Shown: piece by piece, positions 18,404-26,546 of the stretch | Numbering within the stretch: the first letter of the stretch is position 1 | Layout of the letters: the number at the start of each line of letters is the position of its first letter | Source of the DNA: Streptomyces rhizosphaerihabitans | GTDB lineage: Bacteria > Actinomycetota > Actinomycetes > Streptomycetales > Streptomycetaceae | Direction: 5' to 3' | DNA: 64,000 nucleotides | Assembly (NCBI RefSeq): GCF_025399795.1 | Contig: NZ_JAODTZ010000007.1 | Coordinates: 186,001-250,000, forward strand | The notes under the pieces: model-generated | What the model saw: the letters and a program-made list of their open reading frames with translations, nothing else | Told to the model about the DNA's origin: nothing | Databases searched by the model: none | Program-made: the position numbers and the translations under genes

Positions 18404-19042
18404 TCAGAAGGTGACGTCCGCGCAGGAATAGAACGCGTTCGTCGTGTCCGCGACCGTCCACACCCCGAGGATGACGTGGTGTCCGGTCCTGCCGCTCGGC
18501 AGGATGCCGGTGTGCGAGAGCGTGGACGGGGGGCGCTGCCCGTTGTAGGGGACCGTCAGGAACGGTGTGGTCTCCAGATCCGCGCGGGTCAGCGCGTGGT
18601 TCTGGTTCCAGCCGGTCTTGGTGATGAAGTACTTGAAGTCGGTCGTCGCGTGCATCGCGGTGAACTGCCAGCGGAAGGTGTAGGTCTGTCCCGCGGTCAC
18701 CTTGGTCGTCGGCCAGGCCGTACCCGCGGGGGTCCTGGGCTGGTCGAGCTGGCCGAAGTTGGTGTGGTTCGCGGAGCAGATCCGACCGTCGGCCGGGCCT
18801 GCCGCCGGGAAGCCCTTGAGGCCCTCGACGCTCTGCGGCTCCCATTGGATGTCACCGCAGTTGGCGACGATGCCGCCGTTCGCGGCGCACATCTTCTGCC
18901 GGCTGAGAGGCTGGTCGGTGTAGCCGTGGGCGCTGGCTCCGCCGGTGGAGAGCACGAAGGTGCCCGCCGTGGCGAGGCCGAGTGCCGCCGCGTACATCTT
19001 TGCTTTCCTGCTGGTGCGGGACTGGTTCGTCCGTGTGCGCAT
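18404..19042 (-). CDS. Secreted AA10 lytic polysaccharide monooxygenase (chitin/cellulose-active)
   Basis: A 212-aa copper enzyme that oxidatively cleaves crystalline polysaccharide outside the cell. A signal peptide ends ASA before His39, which becomes the N-terminal copper ligand of the mature protein (HGYTDQPLSRQ). The second ligand is His131 in FTAMHATTDFKYF, and the axial aromatic is Phe204 near the end (AFYSCADVTF). It is a single-domain enzyme without a carbohydrate-binding module. Start ATG 19042 has GGAG upstream. A DasR-type site about 58 bp upstream predicts control by N-acetylglucosamine, favouring chitin as substrate. Confidence 0.95.
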   Translation of the reverse strand: MRTRTNQSRTSRKAKMYAAALGLATAGTFVLSTGGASAHGYTDQPLSRQKMCAANGGIVANCGDIQWEPQSVEGLKGFPAAGPADGRICSANHTNFGQLDQPRTPAGTAWPTTKVTAGQTYTFRWQFTAMHATTDFKYFITKTGWNQNHALTRADLETTPFLTVPYNGQRPPSTLSHTGILPSGRTGHHVILGVWTVADTTNAFYSCADVTF

Positions 19043-19097
19043 GCTGCCGCTCCTGGAGGACGTGGGGGATGTTCCCGTGAGCCGTGCGCGCAAGGTT

Positions 19098-19112
19098 CAG
19101 GTCTAGACCAAG
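19098..19112. promoter_or_regulatory. DasR-responsive element (dre) upstream of the LPMO gene
   Basis: The centre GGTCTAGACC (19100-19109) is an exact match to the palindromic core of the known dre consensus ACTGGTCTAGACCAGT, with A conserved on one side. It lies 58 bp before the LPMO start codon. DasR is the GntR-family chitin/GlcNAc regulator of Streptomyces and its sites precede chitinolytic genes. Confidence 0.8.
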
Positions 19113-19166
19113 TCCCAGATTATTGCGGGTAGTTGAACATGTCCATACCAATAGCGGACCTGTCCG

Positions 19167-19200
19167 CCCCGCCCGGGGGCATACAGGGCCCCGGGCGGGG
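19167..19200. terminator. GC hairpin just after the SPFH gene
   Basis: CCCCGCCCGGGG (19167-19178) pairs perfectly with CCCCGGGCGGGG (19189-19200) across a 10-nt loop, directly downstream of the leftward gene's stop at 19203. Confidence 0.65.
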
Positions 19201-19202
19201 GC

Positions 19203-20390
19203 CTACGAGGACACCTCCCCGCGCCCCGTGCAGAACGCCACCGTCAGGTCCTTCACCAACGCCTTGCGCTCGTAGTCGTCCAGTTCGACCAGCCCCCGCA
19301 GGGTCAGCCGGGTCACCGTGTCCTCCACCGAGTCGACGACCGAGCCGAGCACGCTGTCGCGGTGCTGTGCGTCCAGGGCCGCGATCCGGCGGCGCTGCAT
19401 CACGGCGGCGATCTCCGGCGCGTACTCGATCCGGGTCGGCTGCGCGGAGAACACCTCCAGGCCGACCGGGGCCGTGTCCGCGGCCACCATCCGGGTCAGC
19501 GCCTCGCCGACCGCGTCCGTGTTGCGCAGGGTCAGGTCCCTGATCACGGCGGGCGGAAGTTCGGCCGGCAGCTGGGAGAGCACCCGCGAGAGCGCCGCCT
19601 CCACGCACTCGCCCAGGTACGTCCGGTGGTCGTCGACCGCGAGCGTGGCCCGCGCGCTGTCCTTGACCCGCCACACGACGAGCACGACCACGCGCAGCTC
19701 GACCCCGTTCGCGTCGACCACGGACATCGGCTCGCTGCGCCAGTGCCGCAGCCGTACGTCGACCCGGCGGCGCAGCACGAGCGGGTTGATCCACATCAGC
19801 CCGGTGCGCCGGACCGTGCCGCGATAGCGCCCGAACAGACCGAGCACCCAGGCCCGGCCGGTCCGGCCGCGGGCGAGACCGCCGAAGCCGAACAGACCGA
19901 GGGCGCCCGCCCCGGCGTACGCCGCCCATTGCGCGGGCCCGAGCCCGGCGCCCGCGGACCCGTGCAGCTCCAGCGCCGCCGCCACGGCGGGCGGCAGCAA
20001 ACCCGCCCACCAGGTGGTGAGAGCACATCCGGCCACACCACAGGCCCCGGCCAGCACGCCGGCCGCTCCGGGTAGCACCCGTGCGGGCCGTTCCACCAGA
20101 TCGGGGTCGACCTCCGGCACCGGGCGCGGAGGTCTGCCGGGCGTGGGCCGCCGGATCCTCGGCTGCTCGCCGGTGCCGCGCCTGCGGCCCACGACGGCGG
20201 GCGCGAGCGGCACGGACACCGGGTCGGGGTCGTCGCGGAAGAGCAGGTGGACGGGGATCTCGGTGGTCACCTCGTTGCGGATGAGCCGGGCGGGCCGGTG
20301 ACCACCGCCGCACTCGGCCGCCGTGTCGGACCGGGGTTCCGCCGAGGGCGCCCCCTCGGACTCCGGGGTGTCTGACGTCGTCGCACTCAT
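19203..20390 (-). CDS. SPFH/Band-7 domain membrane protein
   Basis: A 395-aa protein. The N-terminal half is hydrophilic (IRNEVTTEIPVHLLFRDD), then two to three membrane segments at about 110-170, then an SPFH (stomatin/prohibitin-like) domain with WRSEPMSVVDANGVEL, VLVVWRVKDSARATLAVDD and GLEVFSAQPTRIEYAPEIAAVMQRRR. The family builds membrane microdomain scaffolds; the specific role here is unknown. GGAGG lies 5 bp before ATG 20390, which settles the start although the reading frame runs further through repeats. Confidence 0.88.
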   Translation of the reverse strand: MSATTSDTPESEGAPSAEPRSDTAAECGGGHRPARLIRNEVTTEIPVHLLFRDDPDPVSVPLAPAVVGRRRGTGEQPRIRRPTPGRPPRPVPEVDPDLVERPARVLPGAAGVLAGACGVAGCALTTWWAGLLPPAVAAALELHGSAGAGLGPAQWAAYAGAGALGLFGFGGLARGRTGRAWVLGLFGRYRGTVRRTGLMWINPLVLRRRVDVRLRHWRSEPMSVVDANGVELRVVVLVVWRVKDSARATLAVDDHRTYLGECVEAALSRVLSQLPAELPPAVIRDLTLRNTDAVGEALTRMVAADTAPVGLEVFSAQPTRIEYAPEIAAVMQRRRIAALDAQHRDSVLGSVVDSVEDTVTRLTLRGLVELDDYERKALVKDLTVAFCTGRGEVSS

Positions 20391-20431
20391 AGCTGCCTCC
20401 ATGCCTCCGCGCCTGGAAGTGTGTTCACGAG

Positions 20432-20623
20432 CCGTACCGAACCCGATCTGCCCAGCCGTACCGCACCCGATCTGCCCAGCCGTACCGGACCCGGCCTGCC
20501 CAGCCGTACCGCACCCGATCTGCCCAGCCGTACCGGACCCGGCCTGCCCAGCCGTACCGCACCCGATCTGCCCAGCCGTACCGGACCCGATCTGCCCCGC
20601 CGTACCGGACCCGGCCCGCTCAG
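20432..20623. repeat. Eight-copy 24-bp tandem repeat
   Basis: Eight head-to-tail units of CCGTACCGCACCCGATCTGC plus CCAG, without spacers. Units alternate between a CGCACCCGATC and a CGGACCCGGCC version, so a 48-bp double unit was probably copied. The array starts 41 bp upstream of the SPFH start codon and its last unit contains the stop codon of the peptidoglycan-binding gene, so it likely grew from that gene's 3' end. The SPFH promoter must lie in or near it. Confidence 0.9.
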
Positions 20624-21963
20624 GAGAAGAGCCGCCGCCAGGTCTCCGGTCCCGGATAGCCGTCCGCCGCCCCGCCGCGCCAGCCCTGGGACCGCTGGAA
20701 CGCCTCGACATTGCGCCGGTCCGCCTCGCCCCAGCGCGGCCCCGGGCCGGTTTTGTAGTAGGTGCCGAACCCCTTCTTGACCAGCTGCCTGCCCAGCTGG
20801 GTGACATGGGCGTCGTTCGCCCCGGGCCGGAACACCGCGCGCCCCGGATAGCCGGGCACGGTGTGCGAGGAACCCGGGCCCGCCGTCGCGGCGGGGATGT
20901 TCCTGCCCTTCTTCCCGACCAGGTACGACCAGGTCTTCGGCCCCGGCATCCCGTCCGCGTCCGCCCCCTTCCAGCCCTGCGCCCGCTGGAACGCCTGGGT
21001 CGCCCGCCGGTCCGCGGCCGACCAGCGCGGCCCCGGCCCCTTGGGGTAGAAGCGGCGCGCGCCCCGGTCCACCAGGAGCCGGCCGAGCTGGGTGACGTAC
21101 GCGTTGTTCGCGCCGGTCCCGAAGTAAGCGGCCCCCGGATAGCGGGTCGACGTGGACGGCAGCGGACCGCCCGCGCCCTCCGTGATCCCCTTGTAGCGAT
21201 AGGGCACGTAGTGGTCGGAGTTCGTCCAGTACGCGTACGGGGTGGACTGCTTTCTGGCGTGCGGCGGAGTCTGCTCGTAGGCGATGTACTGGGTGTGCGT
21301 GTAGTCCGTCCAGCCTCCGAAGATGACGACGTGCGAGCCCTTCTCGGGATTGTCCGGATTGTGGAAGAGCAGGATGTCGCCCGGCTGGAGCCGGTCCCGG
21401 GTGACCTTCACCCCGAAGCTGTCGAGGCTGCCCGTCCATTCGTTGCCCGGCAGGTTCCAGGCCATCGAGACGAAGCCCGAGCAGTCCTGCCGGTACCCGT
21501 CCCGCCAGTAGTCGTCCACGCTGTACGGCACCTGCGCATTGATCCATGTCATGACCCGCTTGTAGATCTCGGCCCGGGTGGTGGCGGGTGCCCTGACCGC
21601 CTCCCCCGGCCTGACCGGCAGCGCCGGTTTCCCCGCCGGGCCGTGCAGCGGTGCCCGGCGGCCCTGGGGAGTGGTGTCGTGCCCGTCGGCCGGGGGAAGG
21701 CCGGGCCGGGCGGGTCCGTGCACGGCGGCGACCGCCGGCACCGCGCCGAGGACGGTGCCCGCCGTGGCGGCCAGTGCGAGGGCCATGGGGGTTCGCGCCA
21801 CCCCCGCGAGACCGAGGACGTGGGAGAGGGACGAAGCCGGACGGCCCAGGAGGCCGGACGGCCCGAGCCGTGAGGAAAAGGGCAGGACGCGCCGCGAGTG
21901 AACGCATCCGGGGCAATCACAGTCACTCGCGGGATCGAGTTCCTCGAATACCGGAGTCTTCAT
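20620..21963 (-). CDS. Secreted NlpC/P60-like hydrolase with two peptidoglycan-binding repeats
   Basis: A 447-aa protein. It starts with a cysteine cluster (CDCPGC, 15-20) and RR, then a hydrophobic export segment (about 58-82). A cysteine-peptidase-like domain has Cys161 in RQDCSGFVSMAWN and His211 in KGSHVVIFGGW. Two homologous modules follow (NAYVTQLGRLLVDRG...QRAQGWKGADADG and NDAHVTQLGRQLVKKG...QRSQGWRGGAADG), the peptidoglycan-binding repeats of cell-wall hydrolases. It probably cuts or remodels cell-wall peptides outside the membrane. ATG 21963 has GAGGGG upstream. It is divergent from tRNA-Lys copy 2. Confidence 0.87.
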   Translation of the reverse strand: MKTPVFEELDPASDCDCPGCVHSRRVLPFSSRLGPSGLLGRPASSLSHVLGLAGVARTPMALALAATAGTVLGAVPAVAAVHGPARPGLPPADGHDTTPQGRRAPLHGPAGKPALPVRPGEAVRAPATTRAEIYKRVMTWINAQVPYSVDDYWRDGYRQDCSGFVSMAWNLPGNEWTGSLDSFGVKVTRDRLQPGDILLFHNPDNPEKGSHVVIFGGWTDYTHTQYIAYEQTPPHARKQSTPYAYWTNSDHYVPYRYKGITEGAGGPLPSTSTRYPGAAYFGTGANNAYVTQLGRLLVDRGARRFYPKGPGPRWSAADRRATQAFQRAQGWKGADADGMPGPKTWSYLVGKKGRNIPAATAGPGSSHTVPGYPGRAVFRPGANDAHVTQLGRQLVKKGFGTYYKTGPGPRWGEADRRNVEAFQRSQGWRGGAADGYPGPETWRRLFS

Positions 21964-22147
21964 GCGATGCCCCTCACACTCCAGATGGAAATGTCCGCAA
22001 TTCTGCACATTCGTCAGTTTCTCAACTGTCATCCGGTGCCGCACGTTGACGGTCCGAATGATGTACGGGACCGCCCCCACCTGCCATGGAGCCTCCCGCC
22101 CGGTCAGGAGCACCCCCGCGGGTCGGGTAGAGTTTTCGCGTCAGCAG

Positions 22148-22221
22148 GCGCCGCTAGCTCAGTTGGTTAGAGCAGCTGACTCTTAATCAGCGGGTCCGGG
22201 GTTCGAGTCCCTGGCGGCGCA
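22148..22221 (+). tRNA. tRNA-Lys (anticodon CTT), copy 2
   Basis: Identical over all 74 bases, and for the next two, to the copy at 13678. Anticodon CTT at 22182-22184. A TAGAGT -10-like hexamer lies about 20 bp upstream. No integrase gene lies nearby. Confidence 0.97.
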
Positions 22222-22228
22222 CCGACCG

Positions 22229-22262
22229 GAGGGCCTCCTCGTGACGAACGGGGAGGCCCTTC
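22229..22262. terminator. Hairpin after tRNA-Lys copy 2
   Basis: GGGCCTCC (22231-22238) pairs with GGAGGCCC (22252-22259), eight bases after the tRNA, with weaker pairing inside. Placement matches the terminator of copy 1 but the sequence differs. Confidence 0.65.
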
Positions 22263-22728
22263 GTCATGCCCGGGAAACCGCTCACCGATGCCCGCACCAC
22301 GGACGACCAGGGCACCCCGAGCAAGGCCAGTGGGCCAAGGTGCCCTCATTTCACCGCGCGACCCCTGCCGCAGAGCTGTCGCAGCCCCGGCATCGCGGGC
22401 GCACGCGCCGCGAGGGGACCTGCGGCCGTCGTGGACTTGGCGCCAAAGGGTCTATGAACCGTACCGCTCATCTGTTCTAAGGTGGCCTCAAGTGGCCCCG
22501 GTACCAGGCCAATTGTCCCGGCCCGATCGCCCCACCCCGGCGAGCGGGTCCCCAAGCCTCCCGCGTCGGCGCCGGGTTACTCCCGCAACCCGTGCGCCCG
22601 CGGTCGAGGACCAGCCCGGTCGGCGGCTCCGGGGGGAGCGGGTCGTCGACCGGGCCCGGTAACCGCGCCGGCGCCCACACCGCCACCGGCGCGACACCGG
22701 CGCCCCGTCTCACAGACCGCTTCCCGCC
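22263..22728. other. Gap between tRNA-Lys copy 2 and the class F sortase, no gene supported
   Basis: About 465 bp with short open frames that lack codon bias or ribosome sites. The only structure I see is at its right end, where a 20-bp unit (CTCACAGACCGCTTCCCG) occurs twice, the second copy being the 3' end of the sortase gene. Confidence 0.5.
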
Positions 22729-22748
22729 TCACAGACCGCTTCCCGTCA
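22709..22748. repeat. Tandem duplication of the class F sortase 3' end
   Basis: CTCACAGACCGCTTCCCG occurs at 22709 and again at 22729. The second copy holds the sortase stop codon and last residues, the first lies directly downstream of the stop. Confidence 0.8.
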
Positions 22749-23394
22749 GATACGCCGAGACGACCACGTTCGCCGTGTAGCTGTCGCTCGTCCGGTCGAA
22801 GGTCCCGCCGCAGGTGATCAGCCGCAACTCGGCCCGCCCCGACTTCCGTACTCCGTAGGCCTGTTGGGCATCGAAATGGTCGCGCGGCAGCACCTGGACA
22901 TCGTCCACGGTGAACTCGGCGACCGTCCCGTCGTCGCGCATGACCCGGACCGTGTCGCCGGGCTTGACGGAGCTGAGTCTGTAGAAGACGGCGGGCCGGG
23001 TCCGGGTGTCGACGTGGCCGACCATCAGCGCGGTCCCGACCGCCCCCGGCTGCGCCCCGGCCGCGTACCAGCCGACGACACCCGGCTGATCGAACGGCGG
23101 CGGATCGATCGCGCCCCGGCCGTCGAGCCCGCGGGCCACGACGGGGGCCTGCACGCCCATCGAGGGAATGTCGACCCGCTGCGGCCTGGCGTTCCCGAGG
23201 GGCTTGAGCGCGGGCGGCAGCCGTACCTCCGGCGGCCGTCCGACGGCCGCGATGTCCCCCGTGGTCGGCGCCGATGTGCCCAGCCGCAGATCCGTCACCT
23301 CACGGCCCCACAGCCACAGCCCGAGCAGCAGCACCATCCAGGCCACACCGGTCAGCAGCCGGCCGGTGCCCGGGGAACGCTCCCGTTCGGCCAT
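22729..23394 (-). CDS. Class F sortase
   Basis: A 221-aa membrane-anchored transpeptidase. One N-terminal helix (about 15-30) anchors it, then the beta-barrel carries His127 (VGHVDT), Cys195 (LITCGG) and Arg201 (FDRTSDSY). The TCGG context and compact size are typical of actinobacterial class F sortases, whose natural substrates are poorly defined. The start overlaps the upstream gene region as TGACATG (1-nt gap), so it is translated with the secreted partner. Confidence 0.9.
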   Translation of the reverse strand: MAERERSPGTGRLLTGVAWMVLLLGLWLWGREVTDLRLGTSAPTTGDIAAVGRPPEVRLPPALKPLGNARPQRVDIPSMGVQAPVVARGLDGRGAIDPPPFDQPGVVGWYAAGAQPGAVGTALMVGHVDTRTRPAVFYRLSSVKPGDTVRVMRDDGTVAEFTVDDVQVLPRDHFDAQQAYGVRKSGRAELRLITCGGTFDRTSDSYTANVVVSAYLTGSGL

Positions 23395-23395
23395 G

Positions 23396-23950
23396 TCAGT
23401 CGCGGCCGTCGTGGCCCCGGCGCGCGCTGCGGACCGCCACGGCGACCACGGCGACGCTCGCGAGGACCAGGCCGACCACGGCCTGTCTGGTGCCGGGTCC
23501 GGCCACACGGGCGTCATCCACCGTGGCGAGGCGGGCGGTTCCGCCGCCGCCCGCGCGCACGGGCGCGATCGGCGAGGCGGGCGCGGAGACACTCTGAGCG
23601 GAGTCCGGCACCGGGACGGTGACCGTGCCCTTGACCCGGTCGCGGTGGCCGTCGCAGTCCACCCGGATGTCGTAGCTGCCGGGGCGCAGTGCGGTACGGA
23701 CGCGGGTCTCGCCGACCAGTCCGCCGCCGCCCCCGCCGGTCAGCCGCGCGTCCGAGACGAACGCGTCCGAGGCCGCGGTGCCCGTCCGGCCCGCGCAGCC
23801 CATGGCCCGCAACTGGACGTCGCTGCCGGCGGCGGGGAACGCGGGGGTCACGGAGATACCGGCCGGTCCCGCGTCGGCCGCGTACGCGGCGGGCGTGAAC
23901 GCGGCAGCGACCACCGCCCCGGCGCAGAGAGTGAGTCGCATTGAGCGCAT
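23396..23950 (-). CDS. Secreted, membrane-tethered protein in an operon with the class F sortase
   Basis: A 184-aa protein with a clear signal peptide (LTLCAGAVVAAAFTPAAYA), a small beta-rich domain (GISVTPAFPAAGSDVQLRAMGC, RPGSYDIRVDC), an Ala/Pro linker and a C-terminal hydrophobic helix followed by RSARRGHDGRD, which gives a sorting-signal-like end but with no recognisable LPxTG-type motif before the helix. Probably displayed at the surface. ATG 23950 has GGAGG 7 bp away. The cysteine pair (AMGC, VDC) may form a disulphide. Confidence 0.75.
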   Translation of the reverse strand: MRSMRLTLCAGAVVAAAFTPAAYAADAGPAGISVTPAFPAAGSDVQLRAMGCAGRTGTAASDAFVSDARLTGGGGGGLVGETRVRTALRPGSYDIRVDCDGHRDRVKGTVTVPVPDSAQSVSAPASPIAPVRAGGGGTARLATVDDARVAGPGTRQAVVGLVLASVAVVAVAVRSARRGHDGRD

Positions 23951-23958
23951 CGTGAAAC

Positions 23959-23974
23959 CTCCAGATATCTGGAG
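23959..23974. promoter_or_regulatory. CTCCAGATATCTGGAG perfect palindrome over the ribosome site
   Basis: A 16-bp perfect inverted repeat whose last bases form part of the GGAGG ribosome site of the secreted-protein/sortase operon. In RNA it could hide the ribosome site; in DNA it could be an operator. Which applies cannot be told from sequence. Confidence 0.5.
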
Positions 23975-24193
23975 ACTCCCCCTCGGGGCGGCGGCCCGCA
24001 TCTTCAGGAGGCCGCCACTGCTCCGTACGGGTCTGTGCGCGGCGCCTCGGGTTTGGGGTCCACTCGGCACGCCCCGGAGCTCCGACGCTCTCGGCGCGCC
24101 CGCAGACCGAAACGCGGCCGGCGCCGGGGATTCGGACGCGGTCGAAGCGCCCCAGAGCCCTCCGATCCGGTCGACACGCCCCAGAGCCCTCCG

Positions 24194-24300
24194 CTGCGGT
24201 CGACGAGATCCGCGCCGTCAATGCGGTCGGCGGGATCCGCGCCTTCCGCTGCGGTCGACGAGATCCGGGCTTCAGACGCGGTCGACGAGATCCGCGATCG
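24194..24300. repeat. 27-28-bp degenerate repeats continuing the HAD-IIA gene 3' end
   Basis: Four copies of CGGTCGACGAGATCCG-like sequence follow one another. The rightmost is the coding end of the HAD-IIA gene (LVDRV and stop), the others lie downstream of the stop. Further drifted copies reach to about 24140. Confidence 0.75.
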
Positions 24301-25051
24301 AGTCGACGATCTTCGACGGCCGGTACGGGTAGCGCTCGATCTCCTCCGGCGTGGTCAGCCCGGTCAGAACGAGGAAGGTCTGCATCCCCGCCTCCAGACC
24401 GGCCAGCACGTCGGTGTCCATGCGGTCGCCGATCATCGCGCTGGACTCGGAGTGCGCGCCGATGGCGTTCAGGCCGGTCCGCATCATCAGCGGGTTCGGC
24501 TTGCCCGCGAAGTACGGCTGCTTGCCGGTGGCCTTGGTGATCAGCGCGGCGACCGCGCCGGTGGCCGGCAGCGGACCCTCGGTGGACGGGCCGGTCTCGT
24601 CCGGGTTGGTGGCGATGAACCGGGCGCCGCCCTTGATCAGCCGGACCGCCTTGGTCATGGCCTCGAAGGAGTACGTACGGGTCTCCCCGAGGACCACGTA
24701 GTCCGGTTCGTGGTCGGTCAGGACGTATCCGATGTCGTGCAGCGCGGTGGTCAGACCCGCCTCGCCGATGACGTACGCCGTGCCGCCGGGCCGCTGGTCG
24801 TCGAGGAACTTGGCGGTGGCGAGGGCGGAGGTCCAGATGTTCTCGACCGGCACGTCCAGGCCCATGCGCTTGAGCCGGGCGTGCAGGTCGCGGGCCGTGT
24901 AGATGGAGTTGTTCGTCAGGACCAGGAACGGCTTGCCGGACTCCCGCAGCTTCTTGATGAAGGCGTCGGCGCCGGGGATCGGCACCCCCTCGTGAATGAG
25001 GACACCGTCCATGTCGGTGAGCCACGACTCGATCGGCTTGCGCTCTGACAT
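24272..25051 (-). CDS. HAD-IIA family phosphatase (NagD-like)
   Basis: A 259-aa hydrolase with nucleophile Asp13 and acid Asp15 in LTDMDGVL, motif II in VLTNNS and motif IV in MIGDRMDTDV, with the capping insertion of subclass IIA between. Related NagD/AraL proteins dephosphorylate sugar phosphates or nucleotides; the substrate here is unknown. ATG 25051 has GGAG upstream. It is monocistronic. Confidence 0.92.
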   Translation of the reverse strand: MSERKPIESWLTDMDGVLIHEGVPIPGADAFIKKLRESGKPFLVLTNNSIYTARDLHARLKRMGLDVPVENIWTSALATAKFLDDQRPGGTAYVIGEAGLTTALHDIGYVLTDHEPDYVVLGETRTYSFEAMTKAVRLIKGGARFIATNPDETGPSTEGPLPATGAVAALITKATGKQPYFAGKPNPLMMRTGLNAIGAHSESSAMIGDRMDTDVLAGLEAGMQTFLVLTGLTTPEEIERYPYRPSKIVDSIADLVDRV

Positions 25052-25297
25052 GTGCTGGGTCTCCTGCCGTCCTGGCGTACGTACGCACTCGATCCGGGGA
25101 CGCCGGAACGACATTGTGCCGACGCCCCCAGCCTAGTCAGGACCGCACGATCCCGGACCGGCCGGAACGGTTGCGGACTCCGTGCTGCCACGGCCCTGCC
25201 ACCGCGTCTTCCTGTCGAGCTGCAGCTGGCGCCCGGCCGTTCGGGCAGCCCACGGAAACGACCGTCGCAACCCGCGTTCCCGGCAACCCTCCAGGCC

Positions 25298-26191
25298 TCA
25301 GCGCCGGCGCGGGCGCACCCGCCGTGACAGGACGAGCAGTCCGGCTCCGGCGGTGCCCAGGGCGAGCGCGAGCGCGGCCAGTCCCAGCCGGTTCGGCCTG
25401 CCGGGTCCTGTACTGGCCAGCTGGTCCGCGTACGGCGCGGTCGTCCCGGTCCCGGCGGTGCCGCCGACCGTGGTCCCGCTCGCCGTGCCCGTACGGGCGC
25501 CGGGGCCTGCGCTCGCACCGGGACTCGCGCCGGCGTCGGTCCCGCTGTCCACGGTGGCGCCCTGCTCCTCGCCCTGGCCCGCCTCCCTGCCCGTCTCCGC
25601 GGACGTGCCCTTGCCGTCGCCCTCGACGCCGAACCGGTAGGCGTTCGACTCCCCCACCCAGTCGCCGTCGCCGTCGTGCTTCTGCACGACGGCCGCGTTC
25701 GCGACGACGGCGTTCGGGGCGGTCGCGTCGGAGGTCAGGGACAGCCGCACCTTCACGGTGAGGGTGCGGCCGGGGGCCACGGTGAACCCGGGAAAGCCGT
25801 CGTCGAACGGCCCCGCGTTCTCGGCCTCGTCGCTCCTCTCGAACTTCACCGGGTGGGCCCGCTCCCCCTCGTAGAACTCCAGCCGGGCCTGCTCCGGCCG
25901 CAGCGTCCGCTTCTCGTCCACGAGGACGACGACCGGGTGGATCGCGCCGCAGATGTGCGCCGTGGTGTTGGTGAGGTCGATGTACCAGGTCCCGGAGTCG
26001 CCACCGGCCCGGTAGACGTCGGGGCCGCCGTGGATACGGGTCTTGATCGGGAAGTCACGGGTGTCGGACGAGACGCAGGCGGGGCGGGGGTCCTGCGCGT
26101 GCGCCGGGGTCGGCGTGAGCGTCACGCACAGGGCGAGAGCGGTCGGGGCGAGGGCGGTCGGAGCGAGCGGATGGGACGTACGCAGTCGCAT
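25298..26191 (-). CDS. LASTG cell-wall-anchored surface protein
   Basis: A 297-aa exported protein. Signal peptide at 1-33 (LALCVTLTPTPAHA), then a beta-rich domain with TWYIDLTNTTAHICGAIHPVVVLVDEKRTLRPEQ and VAPGRTLTVKVRLSLTSDATAP, then a long Gly/Ala/Thr linker. The end is LASTG (258-262), a hydrophobic helix and RRVRPRRR, a textbook sorting signal. LAxTG motifs are the preferred substrates of Streptomyces class E sortases, one of which lies at 34112-34936. The binding target of the exposed domain is unknown. ATG 26191 follows AAAGG. Confidence 0.82.
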   Translation of the reverse strand: MRLRTSHPLAPTALAPTALALCVTLTPTPAHAQDPRPACVSSDTRDFPIKTRIHGGPDVYRAGGDSGTWYIDLTNTTAHICGAIHPVVVLVDEKRTLRPEQARLEFYEGERAHPVKFERSDEAENAGPFDDGFPGFTVAPGRTLTVKVRLSLTSDATAPNAVVANAAVVQKHDGDGDWVGESNAYRFGVEGDGKGTSAETGREAGQGEEQGATVDSGTDAGASPGASAGPGARTGTASGTTVGGTAGTGTTAPYADQLASTGPGRPNRLGLAALALALGTAGAGLLVLSRRVRPRRR

Positions 26192-26546
26192 GAGGAGCCT
26201 TTGGCCGATCGGGAGGGGGCGGGGATCGGGAGGATCGAAAGCGTCAGTCGGTGCCGGGCAATGGCCTCGTGACCCTGCCACGCACCACCCCCGCCGACGG
26301 ACCGCCATCCGTGAAGCGCCCCCCGTTCGGCCGCGAAATTCCCTCATCCGGCCCGCAGTTCCCTCACCGGGCCGGCACTCCCTCCGCCAGGCCCGCAGTT
26401 CCTCGGCCCGGCGCGAGCCCCCTTCCCCAAGCCCGCATGCCCTCGCCGGGCCCGCAGTTCCCTGGCCCGGCACGGGCTCCCGAAGCCCGGCGGGCGCTCA
26501 TGTCGCCAAGGGTGCGTTCCCTTGCCCCGCCCCGCATCCCCTTCGT
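26192..26546. repeat. Gap with degenerate repeats downstream of the ROK gene
   Basis: 355 bp without a supported gene. GGCCCGCAGTTCC recurs at about 26346, 26390 and 26449 within drifting units of 40-60 bp, covering 26340-26480 on the 3' side of the ROK gene. The promoter of the LASTG protein must lie in the part nearest 26192. Confidence 0.6.

Noticed and set aside
20432..20623. Possible CRISPR array
   Set aside because: The units are directly adjacent without unique spacers and no cas gene is near; it is a simple tandem repeat.
13678..22221. Genomic island bounded by tRNA-Lys copies
   Set aside because: No integrase, no attachment-site fragment apart from the whole tRNA, and the genes between have normal Streptomyces codon use.
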